NCBI GenBank assembly: GCA_964609965.1
Contig: CAZSTS010000009.1
Location: 21,249-85,248, forward strand
Direction: 5' to 3'
Origin: JAHJDR01 sp964609965
GTDB taxonomy: Bacteria > UBA10199 > JADGCS01
Length of the DNA stretch: 64,000 bases
Notes under the pieces: model-generated
The model's database searches: none
Told to the model about the DNA's origin: nothing
Seen by the model: only the letters and a program-made list of their open reading frames with translations
Part shown: positions 8,185-17,264 of the stretch, one piece after another
How positions within the stretch are numbered: position 1 is the first letter of the stretch
Layout of the letters: each line of letters begins with the position of its first letter
Position numbers and translations under genes: made by a program

Positions 8185-8676
8185 ATGAAAGTTAAAAGAA
8201 ACAATCTAGGTTTTTCGCTGCTCGAAATATTGATTGCTGTTAGCATTCTGGCTGGCTCTGTGGGTGTGTTTCTCACGCGTGCAGAAAATTCATCCCGGCT
8301 CGTTATCGAAGACAGAAAAGAGCTTGTTGCCATAACATTGGCAAATAATAAAATGATCGAAACAGAAAGAGAAATTCAAGACGATCTTGCTCGAGGTAAG
8401 TTTGTTGATGAGTTGGAAGAAAAAGGAAGTTTTGAAGATCCTTTTCAAGATTTCTCCTGGGTTTATGCTGTAAGAAAGATCGAAATTCCTGTTGTCGAAA
8501 CAGGAGAAGAAGGCCAGTCTGTCGTGGCCATGGCAGTGATAAAAAATGTTATGAAAGAAATATCTAAAGCAGTTCGCGAGGTTAAATTAACTGTTTATTG
8601 GGGAGAGACAAATCCAGAAACAAAGGAACCAGAAAAATCTTTTTCACTCATCACACATGTGGTGAATATTAAGTGA
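8185..8676 (+). CDS. gspI: Minor pseudopilin GspI
   Basis: This minor pseudopilin works with GspJ and GspK at the tip of the pseudopilus. The leader MKVKRNNLG/FSLLEILIAVS carries the prepilin peptidase site and Glu+5. At 163 residues it is slightly longer than the usual 120-130. A purine-rich ribosome binding region (GAAGAGAAGAGA) precedes the ATG. It lies between gspH and gspJ in the canonical order. Confidence 0.9.
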   Translation: MKVKRNNLGFSLLEILIAVSILAGSVGVFLTRAENSSRLVIEDRKELVAITLANNKMIETEREIQDDLARGKFVDELEEKGSFEDPFQDFSWVYAVRKIEIPVVETGEEGQSVVAMAVIKNVMKEISKAVREVKLTVYWGETNPETKEPEKSFSLITHVVNIK

Positions 8677-8727
8677 TTCGTGAATCGTGGATAGTGGGTC
8701 GTGAATAGTGAATGGTGGATCGAAAAG
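8672..8727 (+). repeat. Degenerate GTGAATCGTG-type repeat tract
   Basis: Short imperfect tandem units (GTGAATCGTGGATAGTGG, GTGAATAGTGAATGGTGG) fill the gspI-gspJ spacer. Such tracts are common as intergenic filler. A related ATGAGTGATGAAGAATGAAG tract lies at 38024-38063. Confidence 0.55.
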
Positions 8728-9405
8728 ATGCTTATTAAAAGAAAAAACAAAAAAGGATTTACCCTTTTAGAAGTCCTTATTTCAATTGGCATTTTGGCCA
8801 CAATGATGTTGTCTGTGACTCAAATTACAGACGGGATATTGAGTAAAAAAGAACGTAATGATGAGCGGATGTCTTTGCACCACAGCGTTGTTATCACGGT
8901 AACAAAAATTAAAGATGATTTGAACATGGCTTTTTTGGCAGATTCAAAGTTTCAAGGTAAGAATGCTGTTTATAAGTCAGGATTTCTGGGTGCTGAAGAT
9001 AGCATGAATTTTTCCACGATGAGTAATGTCCACTTTCATAAAAACAAAGCAGAAACTGATCAAAACCATGTTGGTTATTTTATAGAGAAGAATGATCGAG
9101 GCTATTTTGATCTCAAGCGTCGGCAAACAGACTATCTGCTTGATGATCTTGAAAAAGGTGGAGAATCCTTTATTTTGCTAAGAGATGTGAGCGAGTTTGA
9201 GTTAGAGTACTATGATTCAAACAAAAAGGACTGGCAACAAAAGTGGGATACGGGATCAGCTTCTGCAGCAGGAAAGTTGCCTCAAATAGTAAAAGTTAAG
9301 TTTACAAAAATGGGAGAAGAAGAGGCTGATGAAAGAGATAGAAAAGAGCATTATTATGAATTTTTAGTAGAAGTTCCTATGTATAACACCAAAATAAGTT
9401 TTTAA
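8728..9405 (+). CDS. gspJ: Minor pseudopilin GspJ
   Basis: This minor pseudopilin is part of the GspI-J-K tip complex. I prefer the ATG at 8728 over the upstream in-frame start at 8701, which lies in the degenerate repeat. It gives a short basic leader, MLIKRKNKKG/FTLLEVLISIG, with the prepilin cleavage site and Glu+5. The mature protein is about 215 residues, as expected for GspJ, and includes the family-like segment FELEYYDSNKKDWQQKWD. Confidence 0.9.
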   Translation: MLIKRKNKKGFTLLEVLISIGILATMMLSVTQITDGILSKKERNDERMSLHHSVVITVTKIKDDLNMAFLADSKFQGKNAVYKSGFLGAEDSMNFSTMSNVHFHKNKAETDQNHVGYFIEKNDRGYFDLKRRQTDYLLDDLEKGGESFILLRDVSEFELEYYDSNKKDWQQKWDTGSASAAGKLPQIVKVKFTKMGEEEADERDRKEHYYEFLVEVPMYNTKISF

Positions 9406-9411
9406 ATATCG

Positions 9412-9441
9412 TGTAGGGGCACGGCGTGCCGTGCCCCTACA
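9412..9441. repeat. Perfect 30-bp palindromic repeat before gspK
   Basis: Arms of 14 bases (TGTAGGGGCACGGC, 9412-9425, and GCCGTGCCCCTACA, 9428-9441) are separated by GT. A GC-rich palindrome of this kind is typical of REP-like intergenic elements and contrasts with the AT-rich surroundings. It lies just upstream of the likely gspK start. Confidence 0.85.
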
Positions 9442-9461
9442 ATGTGGACGAAATCGTTACT

Positions 9462-10775
9462 ATGAAAAAACCTAAGCACAACCAACGCGGAGCAGCTCTT
9501 ATTCTTGTTATAGCGGCTATTACTTTTCTCACAATGCTTTCGTTAGATATGTTTGATGATTCATTGGTGAACCATCAGCTGGCCTTAAATTATAGGTCTC
9601 GAGTTCAATCTTATTATTTGGCAAAATCAGCCTTCAATTTTTCAAAAATGCTTCTTTATTATAATAAAAAAGTTGAAAGCTCGCTTTCTAAAAAAAGTAC
9701 GAGCTTAGCGGATTTAGGTTATGAGCCCTTGTACAAGATGATTCCGTTAAGCAGCGAGGCCTTAAGGGCCATGGTGGCGATGGGGCAAATGGGGGCGCAG
9801 ACTGAAGACGAGGATGCGGTGGACGAAGATACGATGGATGAAAGTGAGGAGGAAGAGGTTGCGGCCAGTGGGGTGAGCATGCTTGAACAAGAGGATGTCG
9901 AGGAATTTTTAGGGTTTGAAGGAGATTTTGATAGTGAAATTAGCGAAGAACAATCAAAGTATTCTGTAAATGCTATTTCAAAAATGACCTCAACATCATC
10001 AAGTTATGATATGCAAAAAAAGGTTCTTTATTCCTTGTTAATGGCGCCCGAGTTTAAAACCTTCTTTGAAAATCAGCGTTCCGATGCCGAAGACCTCGTT
10101 CATGCCATATCTGATTTTGTAGATTCTAATTCAGCGATTAATGAATTTGATGGGGTTGAAAGGGGAAATGAAGTTTCTCTTTATGGAGGAGATGTTCCCT
10201 ATAGTGTAAAGAATTCTGCGCTTCTTACCTTGTCTGAGTTACGTCTGGTTTCTGGAATGGGAGATGATATTTATGAAACGCTTAAACCCCTTGTTACGGT
10301 CTATCATACAAGTGACAAGGTTAATATTTGCCTTGCTGACAGTGAAACGGTTGATGCCCTCATAGCCCATTTTACTAAATACGCAGAATGCACAAGCCCC
10401 CTTGATGAGGAAGATGATGCTGAAGAAATTACAGAAATTAGGGATGATATTCTATCGAGTTGTCCCAGTAAAACAGATGTTGCCATCGCTCTTAATTTAA
10501 AACTGGGGTTAACGTCAGCCTCTGATGTTAGCGCATCGAGCACGAGTACAACCTCAACCTCAACCACAACCACAACTTCGAGCACGAGTTCGAGCTCCTC
10601 TAAAGTAACAGGCTGCGCAATACAGTTTGAAGACCTGTTGTCTGAGGACAATGACATTTTTGAGATTAAAGCCAGAGGAAATGTAGGTAATGTAGAGACA
10701 ATAATTAATATTATTTTGGATGCTAGTAGCAGTCAGGCTAAGAAGTGGAGTATTCTTTATTATCAGGTTAATTAA
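9462..10775 (+). CDS. gspK: Minor pseudopilin / tip protein GspK
   Basis: GspK caps the pseudopilus. I choose the ATG at 9462 because it gives the typical start MKKPKHNQRG/AALILVIAAIT. The upstream in-frame GTG at 9426 lies inside a palindromic repeat. As in the family, the +5 Glu is replaced. The body is large and mostly helical. It contains an acidic insert (EDEDAVDEDTMDESEEEE) and a Ser/Thr run near residues 355-385. This run, encoded by 10537-10602, is of low complexity and may vary in length. The gene ends the pseudopilin block. Confidence 0.88.
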   Translation: MKKPKHNQRGAALILVIAAITFLTMLSLDMFDDSLVNHQLALNYRSRVQSYYLAKSAFNFSKMLLYYNKKVESSLSKKSTSLADLGYEPLYKMIPLSSEALRAMVAMGQMGAQTEDEDAVDEDTMDESEEEEVAASGVSMLEQEDVEEFLGFEGDFDSEISEEQSKYSVNAISKMTSTSSSYDMQKKVLYSLLMAPEFKTFFENQRSDAEDLVHAISDFVDSNSAINEFDGVERGNEVSLYGGDVPYSVKNSALLTLSELRLVSGMGDDIYETLKPLVTVYHTSDKVNICLADSETVDALIAHFTKYAECTSPLDEEDDAEEITEIRDDILSSCPSKTDVAIALNLKLGLTSASDVSASSTSTTSTSTTTTTSSTSSSSSKVTGCAIQFEDLLSEDNDIFEIKARGNVGNVETIINIILDASSSQAKKWSILYYQVN

Positions 10776-10778
10776 TGG

Positions 10779-10859
10779 TTCTGCTGAAAAATCCGCCTTG
10801 TATCTACGTATTTTTTGGGAAAACCCAGTAGTTCTGCTGAAAAATGCACATCTACTGCG
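10779..10859 (+). repeat. Two copies of the TTCTGCTGAAAAAT dispersed repeat
   Basis: TTCTGCTGAAAAATCC (10779) and TTCTGCTGAAAAATGC (10832) begin two related units, each followed by TCTACKG-like sequence. They resemble 1009-1035. The whole 189-base gspK-gspL gap is otherwise non-coding. Confidence 0.6.
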
Positions 10860-10964
10860 AGAGAAAGAATCTCTCGCTACGCAATGATACGACTGTTGCA
10901 GCAATAGCGGGCATTGCATTATTTTCTTTAGGATTTTGTAAACTTGTAATACAAGATTAAGGGT

Positions 10965-12593
10965 ATGTCACAAAGCATATTAGGTATTGACCTCGGCACG
11001 TATTCAATAAAAATCCTTCGCCTAGAAAGGCATATGCAAGAACTGCATTTATTGGATTTTTTTGATTTGCCTCTCAATACCCATTCTCGTCAACACCATG
11101 ATGAACAAGTTCAAGAGGTTCTTTCAAAGTTTTTTTCGGAACATTCATTTAAGGCCGATGTTATTTGCATGAGTCTTCCAGGTCATCTCTTGTCTTCTAG
11201 AATTCTCGATGTCCCTTTTACAAATACTAAAAAAATTAGCCAAGTTGTCGCTTTTGAGCTTGAGGGGCACATTCCTTTTCAAATCGAGAACGTTTTTTGG
11301 GACCACCATGTTCTCAACCAAGAAGACAACCAATCAAACATTCTTTGTACGTATACTTATGAAGAAAATGTCAGCAAATACCTCGATTGTTTAACAAGTG
11401 TGAATGTTGATGCAAAGTATTTGGGGGCTGATATTGCTGATATGGCTGGGATTGCCCAAGTCGCCGTGTTACCTTCTGAGGGGTTTTATGCGATTTGTGA
11501 TATTGGTCATACAAAAACAAATCTCTTAATCATGAAGGGGAAAGAGCTCAAGTATGCACGAACAATAGGCATAGGAGGTCACCACTTTACGAGAGCCATT
11601 CAAAGAATTTTTAACCTTAATTACGAAAAAGCTGAGGCGCTTAAAATTTCCCGTGGAAAACTCTTTATTCGAGAACAAGACTCCGACCAGGTATCACGCA
11701 TATTATCAAAGGTTGCTGATGAACTTGTTTCATCAATGAAGCAAACGTTTATGGGGGCCTCAAAGTATTATAACAACCTCACTTTGCCTGCAATTTATTG
11801 CTGTGGTGGTGGAACGCGGCTAGTCGGGATTATAGAGCATCTGGCTTTTCATTTGAGAACAAATGTCTTTGAACTCGAAGCGCTTACTTTAACCAATCAT
11901 CACTTTGAAGATCCAGATGAGGTCAATCGTGTTATTCCACAGGTTTTGTCAACGGCGATTAGGCCTATTTATTTGAATCGTGTTCCTAGAATTAATTTTA
12001 GAAAAGGCCCCTTTGCTTTTAAACAGGATTTGCAGGTTATAACGAAGGAATTGAAATCAATAGGCGTCTTTTTTGTTCTTATTTTCATGTTGGGAATCGT
12101 TTATTATTTCTTTGCTGACCACCATTATTCAGGAAAGATCGTTCAAATAAATAAAAAAGTAGAAGACACAATAAAAAAAGAATATAAAGAGATTCAAATA
12201 GCTAAGAGCCCTAAGCGGGGAAGCAAGAAAAAACGTCGCAAATTGAAGGGGTATTTAAATAGCGTAAATAGTAAAATTAAAGAATTCGAAGAAGTGGCTT
12301 CTGACGGAGGATCTTCAGAGAACGTTTTGCAAATAATGCAAGAAATATCTACACGACTCCCTTCGAAACAAGAGGTCAATTTTGAAACAAAAGAATTTGT
12401 TTTTGCAGACAACTTTTTACGTTTGAGTGCTACAACAAATGACACGCTTAACGTAGAAAAAATCGTAGAAGCCTTAAAAAAATCAGAAATGTTTGCAGAC
12501 ATAACATCAACAGATGCGCAGCCAAAACCTGGTGGAACCTGGGACTTTACTTTGAAAATCGACATCAAAAAAATGGCGGGCACGTCGGAATAA
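10965..12593 (+). CDS. gspL: Type II secretion protein GspL, PilM-like
   Basis: GspL anchors GspE to the inner membrane and contacts GspM. The N-terminal part is a PilM/actin-like domain: GIDLGTYSIKILRL (7-20), the phosphate-loop-like DIGHTKTNLLIM (179-190) and CCGGGTRLVG (279-288). One transmembrane helix follows (about 365-383), then a periplasmic ferredoxin-like part with a helical Lys-rich linker. The 542-residue length fits a fused PilM-PilN layout, as in GspL. It starts a second run, gspL-M-N, after a 189-base gap. Confidence 0.88.
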   Translation: MSQSILGIDLGTYSIKILRLERHMQELHLLDFFDLPLNTHSRQHHDEQVQEVLSKFFSEHSFKADVICMSLPGHLLSSRILDVPFTNTKKISQVVAFELEGHIPFQIENVFWDHHVLNQEDNQSNILCTYTYEENVSKYLDCLTSVNVDAKYLGADIADMAGIAQVAVLPSEGFYAICDIGHTKTNLLIMKGKELKYARTIGIGGHHFTRAIQRIFNLNYEKAEALKISRGKLFIREQDSDQVSRILSKVADELVSSMKQTFMGASKYYNNLTLPAIYCCGGGTRLVGIIEHLAFHLRTNVFELEALTLTNHHFEDPDEVNRVIPQVLSTAIRPIYLNRVPRINFRKGPFAFKQDLQVITKELKSIGVFFVLIFMLGIVYYFFADHHYSGKIVQINKKVEDTIKKEYKEIQIAKSPKRGSKKKRRKLKGYLNSVNSKIKEFEEVASDGGSSENVLQIMQEISTRLPSKQEVNFETKEFVFADNFLRLSATTNDTLNVEKIVEALKKSEMFADITSTDAQPKPGGTWDFTLKIDIKKMAGTSE

Positions 12594-12605
12594 ACGTGAT
12601 TACTT

Positions 12606-13202
12606 ATGGCATCATTTGATTTAAATAAAATTCGCTCCAAACTTAATTTTGATGAGCTGTATAACAATTTCCTGTGGCTCGATAAAAAACAACAATACCT
12701 TGTGGCAGGAGTTCTTGTTGTTGTTTTGATGCTTGTCATGATTTTGCCAGTTAACTGTGTTTCTTCAAAGCTAAATGAAAGAGAAAAGGAGTATCGCGAA
12801 GTTACAAAGACGGCAACAGAGCTTTACGATAGGTTGGCAAAGTTTCAAGGCTTAAGGCAGGGTGTAAATACTGTTGGTGGTAGATCGGCTAAATTGGGAT
12901 CAGACCCTCTTAAGCGAATTATTTATCAAATCACAGATGATGTGGGAATTGATAGACATAAAGCCACGCTTAAAACAATTCCCGAAATTCAAAAAGGTGT
13001 TTTTGTAGAAGAAGGCAAAGAGCTGACCATTAGAAATATTGATTTTGATCAGACCATACAGCTCCTTGAAAAATTGGTTAACTATTCAAAGGTGCCTGTA
13101 AGGGTAAAGAAGCTAACTATCAAAGCAGACAGGCGCAACAAGCAGAGAATGAGCTCTGTCGTGATGACAGTTACCATATTAAAACAAAACCAAGAAACTT
13201 AA
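12606..13202 (+). CDS. gspM: Type II secretion protein GspM
   Basis: This bitopic inner-membrane protein stabilises GspL and GspF. It has a short cytoplasmic N-terminus, one transmembrane helix (about residues 31-49), a coiled-coil-like segment (55-85) and a C-terminal ferredoxin-like region (105-198). Sequence conservation is weak, so the call rests on topology, its 198-residue length and its position 12 bases after gspL and before gspN. Confidence 0.8.
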   Translation: MASFDLNKIRSKLNFDELYNNFLWLDKKQQYLVAGVLVVVLMLVMILPVNCVSSKLNEREKEYREVTKTATELYDRLAKFQGLRQGVNTVGGRSAKLGSDPLKRIIYQITDDVGIDRHKATLKTIPEIQKGVFVEEGKELTIRNIDFDQTIQLLEKLVNYSKVPVRVKKLTIKADRRNKQRMSSVVMTVTILKQNQET

Positions 13203-13215
13203 GAAGGAAGTTGCT

Positions 13216-14160
13216 TTGAATAAAGCTGCACAGATAATTTTATATTTATTTACAGGTCTTATAGCCCTTATTTTTTTCATATTACTGTTTTTTCCTTTGG
13301 ATACTGTCATAGGGCATTTTTTAGCAAAGGTAGAAGAAGTAACAAAAAATCAATATAGTGTTTCTGTGTCAGAGATTGATGCAAGCCTGATTTTTGATAC
13401 GGAGTTTTCAGATTTTAGGGTTTTTGAAAAAGGCAAAGAAATATTCTATGTACCAAATCTTGAAGTAGGTTTTTCACTGTTTTCTTTTTTAGGAGAGAAT
13501 ACTGACGTCAGTTTTGACGCCAACTATAAAGAAGGAAAAATACAAGGCCGTGTCTCTTTTACGATCCAAGGATCAACCGTTAAAATTGACGTAGTAGATG
13601 TTACAATCAAAAAGGTTTCTCTTTCTGAACTCAAATTTATAAATAGTTATCTTGGTTCACTGAAATACCCCATTAAATTACAGGGCATTTTAGAGGGGTC
13701 TGTGTATGTTCTTTTGGAAAAGAATGTTAAAACAAGTGAAGCAGAGATTAATCTAAAACTACAAGACACAAAAGTAGCCGCAATACCCATTGAGGCTTTC
13801 AAACTAGAAGTTCCCGAAATGGAATTAGCGCTTGGCAAAAAACATGTAGAAATCGATGGCTTATTAACAAATGGAACGATCACATTAAACAAACTCTCAA
13901 TTCCAGGGCCTGACGCGGTCTTAGATATTACAGGGACGGCTCGCTTGAATCGTAAATTTCAGATAATTAGAACAACTATGGATGGTAAGTTTTCTTTTTC
14001 GGAAAAAGTAATAGAACAGTTTCCTCTCATATCATTGCTTGATTCTTACAAAACCTCGGATGGCACCTTTCCTCTGAGCATCAGGGGGGGGTGGAAAAAT
14101 CCAAAGATCAAAGTTGGAGAAATGCAAATCATGGACCTTTTAAAGCAAGGAAGCTTCTAA
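13216..14160 (+). CDS. gspN: Type II secretion protein GspN (AsmA-like)
   Basis: The start is a TTG with an AAGGAAG ribosome binding site. A single N-terminal membrane helix (about residues 5-28, including LFTGLIALIFFILLFFPLD) is followed by a long periplasmic beta-rich domain of the GspN/AsmA-like type, about 314 residues in all. GspN closes many T2SS operons in deltaproteobacteria-like genomes. The segment LSIRGGWKNPKIKV near the C-terminus is typical. A G8 run in the coding sequence (14084-14091) encodes Arg-Gly-Gly and is in frame here. Confidence 0.85.
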   Translation: MNKAAQIILYLFTGLIALIFFILLFFPLDTVIGHFLAKVEEVTKNQYSVSVSEIDASLIFDTEFSDFRVFEKGKEIFYVPNLEVGFSLFSFLGENTDVSFDANYKEGKIQGRVSFTIQGSTVKIDVVDVTIKKVSLSELKFINSYLGSLKYPIKLQGILEGSVYVLLEKNVKTSEAEINLKLQDTKVAAIPIEAFKLEVPEMELALGKKHVEIDGLLTNGTITLNKLSIPGPDAVLDITGTARLNRKFQIIRTTMDGKFSFSEKVIEQFPLISLLDSYKTSDGTFPLSIRGGWKNPKIKVGEMQIMDLLKQGSF

Positions 14161-14282
14161 GGTCTTAGGATTTCAGTAGTTTTGAGCCTGTGGTTGGATT
14201 GACACAAAGCCTAATCGCAGGTTATGCACTGGCTTTACCTTAATTAGGATATTTAATTGACCCAGCATAAGTATTTTTAACC

Positions 14283-14310
14283 TTTAATCCGCACTATGGT
14301 ACGGATTAAA
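14283..14310. promoter_or_regulatory. 9-bp inverted repeat upstream of the RHH gene (possible operator)
   Basis: TTTAATCCG (14283-14291) and CGGATTAAA (14302-14310) are perfect inverted arms 10 bases apart, ending 27 bases before the ATG of a ribbon-helix-helix protein. RHH proteins often repress their own promoters at such sites, so autoregulation is a reasonable inference. No T-run follows, so a terminator is less likely. Confidence 0.45.
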
Positions 14311-14337
14311 AGTTAAAATGCTATATCCTGACAAGCC

Positions 14338-14556
14338 ATGAGCCAAAAGAAAATATCTACAACAGTATATATTACCGAAGAACAAAATGATAAGCTTAAG
14401 AATCTTAGTCAATGCACAAAGGTGCCCATGGCAGAATATATTCGCCAAGGAATTGATCTCGTATTAGAAAAAAATGGAAAAGCCATTCCAGGCCAAATGA
14501 GCTTTTTGGAAGTAGACGGATTTTCTCAAGACAAGAAAAATCAAAATAACAATTAA
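14338..14556 (+). CDS. Ribbon-helix-helix (CopG-like) DNA-binding protein
   Basis: The 72-residue protein begins with the RHH pattern: a beta strand (ISTTVYITEEQ, 6-16), helix 1 (NDKLKNLSQCTK) and helix 2 after a turn (PMAEYIRQGIDLVLEK, 30-45). A polar tail follows. No toxin partner is adjacent; the next gene, 16 bases downstream, is lepA. It may therefore regulate itself and lepA-lepB rather than act as an antitoxin. An inverted repeat lies just upstream. Confidence 0.8.
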   Translation: MSQKKISTTVYITEEQNDKLKNLSQCTKVPMAEYIRQGIDLVLEKNGKAIPGQMSFLEVDGFSQDKKNQNNN

Positions 14557-14572
14557 TCAAACCCAGTAATTA

Positions 14573-16378
14573 ATGAATGAATTCCCTATAAAACGCAGAA
14601 GAAACTTCTCTATTATTGCCCATATTGACCATGGCAAATCTACTTTGGCTGATCGTATCATTCAGCTTACTGGTGGGTTATCTGAAAGAGAAATGAAAGA
14701 ACAGGTCTTGGATTCAATGGACCTTGAGCGTGAGCGGGGAATTACCATTAAAGCCGCTGCTGTGCGGTTATCTTATAGGGCAAAAGATGGAAAAGACTAT
14801 CTATTTAACTTGATAGATACTCCGGGTCATGTTGATTTTCATTATGAAGTTTCGCGCGCGCTGGCTGCTTGTGATGGGGCGGTTCTTGTTGTTGATGCGA
14901 CACAAGGCGTGCAAGCACAGACCCTTGCTAATGTGTATGCCGCATTAGACCAAGATTTAGAAATTATCCCGGTTATTAATAAAGTAGACTTGCCTAATTC
15001 TGATCCTGAACGAGTTAAACAAGAGATCGAAGAGATTGTAGGGATAGATGCGAGTCAAGTTCTTGCTTGTTCTGCAAAAACAGGTGAAGGTGTAGAGGAT
15101 ATTCTCGAGGCACTTATTGAGAGGGTTCCAGCGCCCCAAGGGCATTTAACAGAGCCTTTACAGGCTTTAGTTTTTGATTCTTGGTTTGATTCATACCAAG
15201 GTGTCATCATGCTTGTGAGAGTTTTCAATGGGGCTGTTAGGCAAGGAGATCGTATCAAGCTCATGAGTGCTCAAAAAGAATTTGAGGTTTTACAGGTGGG
15301 GGCGCAAAGCCCAAGGCCGATTTCACTAGGTTCTTTATCGGTAGGAGAGGTTGGTTTTGTTGTTGCTGGTATTAAAGAAATTGCCGATGCCAAAATTGGC
15401 GATACTGTGACTTTAGTAGACAGCCCCTGCTCAGAGATTCTGTCTGGTTTTAAAGAGGCCCAGCCAATGGTGTTTTGTGGTTTTTATCCTACACAGCCTA
15501 AACAGTATGAGATTTTACGTGAAGCGTTTGATAAACTGAGACTCAATGATTCATCTTTTTCATACGAGCCCGAAACATCTGCTGCTTTGGGTTTTGGTTT
15601 TCGATGTGGCTTTTTAGGATTGCTCCATATGGAAATCGTTCAAGAAAGATTGGAACGAGAATACGATCTTGATTTGATTACAACGGCACCAACAGTTGTG
15701 TATCACATTTATACGACTAAAGGTGAAAAGTTAGAAATTGATAATCCCTCCAAAATGCCAGATCCTGATTTTATTGATCACATTGAAGAGCCTTTTGTAA
15801 AAGTGGCAATCCATGTTCCTACTGAATATGTTGGTAGCATAATCCAGTTGTGCGAAAGTCGACGAGGGAGCCAGGATCATATTGATTACGTGACAAAAGA
15901 CAGGGTTATGATTCGATACCAGCTTCCTTTTCCAGAAATCATGTACGATTTCTATGATAAACTAAAATCCATGACCAGGGGTTATGGGTCGATGGACTAC
16001 GAGCTTTCTTCTTATATTCCATCAAAGCTAATAAAACTAAATATTATGATTAATGGGGACCCTGTAGATGCTTTGTCCATCATTGTTCATCGAGATAATG
16101 CCTATTACCGAGGCAAAGAACTTGTGACGCGATTACGCAAACTCATTCCCCGACAACAATTTGACGTCAACATTCAAGCTGCGATAGGGAATCGAATCAT
16201 TTCTAGAGAGACTGTAAAGGCTCTCAGAAAGGATGTGACGGCCAAGTGTTATGGTGGCGATATTACAAGAAAACGTAAGTTATTAGAAAAACAAAAAGAA
16301 GGAAAAAAGCGCATGAAGCAAGTCGGTTCTGTTGAGATTCCACAAGAGGCTTTTCTTGCTGCTTTAAAAATCGAATAA
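14573..16378 (+). CDS. lepA: Elongation factor 4 (LepA), ribosome back-translocase
   Basis: This translational GTPase acts on stalled or mistranslocated ribosomes. The G motifs are intact: AHIDHGKST (16-24), RGITIKA, DTPGHVDF (82-89) and NKVDLP (136-141). The EF-G-like domains and the unique LepA C-terminal domain follow, with SCYGGDITRKRKLLEKQKEGK-like conservation near the end (KCYGGDITRKRKLLEKQK). The 601-residue length is exact for the family. It lies 17 bases upstream of lepB, the classic lepA-lepB arrangement. Confidence 0.98.
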   Translation: MNEFPIKRRRNFSIIAHIDHGKSTLADRIIQLTGGLSEREMKEQVLDSMDLERERGITIKAAAVRLSYRAKDGKDYLFNLIDTPGHVDFHYEVSRALAACDGAVLVVDATQGVQAQTLANVYAALDQDLEIIPVINKVDLPNSDPERVKQEIEEIVGIDASQVLACSAKTGEGVEDILEALIERVPAPQGHLTEPLQALVFDSWFDSYQGVIMLVRVFNGAVRQGDRIKLMSAQKEFEVLQVGAQSPRPISLGSLSVGEVGFVVAGIKEIADAKIGDTVTLVDSPCSEILSGFKEAQPMVFCGFYPTQPKQYEILREAFDKLRLNDSSFSYEPETSAALGFGFRCGFLGLLHMEIVQERLEREYDLDLITTAPTVVYHIYTTKGEKLEIDNPSKMPDPDFIDHIEEPFVKVAIHVPTEYVGSIIQLCESRRGSQDHIDYVTKDRVMIRYQLPFPEIMYDFYDKLKSMTRGYGSMDYELSSYIPSKLIKLNIMINGDPVDALSIIVHRDNAYYRGKELVTRLRKLIPRQQFDVNIQAAIGNRIISRETVKALRKDVTAKCYGGDITRKRKLLEKQKEGKKRMKQVGSVEIPQEAFLAALKIE

Positions 16379-16395
16379 TATTATTTGGGAGATTC

Positions 16396-17193
16396 ATGGT
16401 AAAGAAAAATACGTTTCAAATTATCTCAGAATATATTCAGGCATTGGTTGGTGCGATTCTTCTTGCTGTGCTCATTCGTGGTTTTTTAGTAGAGCCTTTT
16501 AAAATTCCTTCTGAATCTATGTTGCCAACATTACTTGTGGGAGATCATATTTTTGTTGCCAGGTATCATTATGGCTTGAGGGTGCCTTTGACCAAAAAAT
16601 GGCTCATGGAGTTTGACGACCCAAAGCGCGGTGATGTCGTTGTTTTTACTTATCCAGAAGATGAAGATGTTGATTTTATCAAGCGTGTTGTAGGTATTCC
16701 TGGCGATAAGATTTCAATCAAGAACGATATTGTGAATATCAATGGAGAGGCTGCCAAGTATCAACCGATTATTATTGAAGGACAAGATCCAGATAATAAT
16801 TGTAATATGAATCTTTCGAAAGAGACTAAAGAAATGTTGCCAGAGAGGTTTCACGATTTTCCACATTATTTAAAAGTAGGAAAATTTAACAAACAACTTG
16901 AAACATTGGCAGACGGAAATCAGCACATGATCCAGCGCTCCAAAACAAACCCCTTGAGCTCTGACTATGAAACAACAGTCCCAGAAGGGCATTTTTTTGT
17001 GATGGGCGATAATCGTGATTATAGCCATGATAGCCGGTTTTGGGGGTTTGTGCCACGTGAATATCTTAAAGGAAAGGCTGTTTTTGTTTGGCTTTCTCTC
17101 AATCACGAAAAAACAAATTGTGAGTATAATCCTTTGGGCCCAGATATGATTCCTCATGTTCGTTGGGATAGGTTTGGGAAGAAGATTTATTAA
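16396..17193 (+). CDS. lepB: Signal peptidase I (first copy)
   Basis: It cleaves signal peptides of Sec and Tat substrates at the periplasmic face of the inner membrane. One N-terminal transmembrane helix (about residues 13-31) precedes the motif PSESMLPTL with nucleophile Ser41. The general base is Lys96 in FIKRVVGIPGD. The GDNRDYSHDSRFWG box (204-217) is intact. The start has GGGAG 6 bases upstream. A second signal peptidase gene follows after 71 bases, so the pair is probably a tandem duplication in one operon with lepA. Confidence 0.97.
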   Translation: MVKKNTFQIISEYIQALVGAILLAVLIRGFLVEPFKIPSESMLPTLLVGDHIFVARYHYGLRVPLTKKWLMEFDDPKRGDVVVFTYPEDEDVDFIKRVVGIPGDKISIKNDIVNINGEAAKYQPIIIEGQDPDNNCNMNLSKETKEMLPERFHDFPHYLKVGKFNKQLETLADGNQHMIQRSKTNPLSSDYETTVPEGHFFVMGDNRDYSHDSRFWGFVPREYLKGKAVFVWLSLNHEKTNCEYNPLGPDMIPHVRWDRFGKKIY

Positions 17194-17221
17194 TTGTGCG
17201 CCTATGCACCTAAGCGTCAAT

Positions 17222-17252
17222 CCTCCTTCGCCAAGGCTTCGGAGGACAGGCG
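17222..17252. repeat. Dispersed repeat, CTCCTTCGC...GGAGGACAGGCG type
   Basis: The 31-base copy has complementary arms CCTCC and GGAGG around a variable centre. A near-identical copy lies at 53403-53433. It sits between the two signal peptidase genes. The bases just before it (TGCGCCTATGCACCTAAGCG) belong to another short repeat type also seen at 24943-25197. Confidence 0.8.
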
Positions 17253-17264
17253 CGCTGAAGCTAT

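Noticed and set aside
10304..10919. Minus-strand frames opposite gspK
   Set aside because: They mirror the Ser/Thr-rich tract and have no start signal.
14338..14556. RHH protein as the antitoxin of a toxin-antitoxin pair
   Set aside because: The neighbours are gspN and lepA; no small toxin frame lies on either strand.
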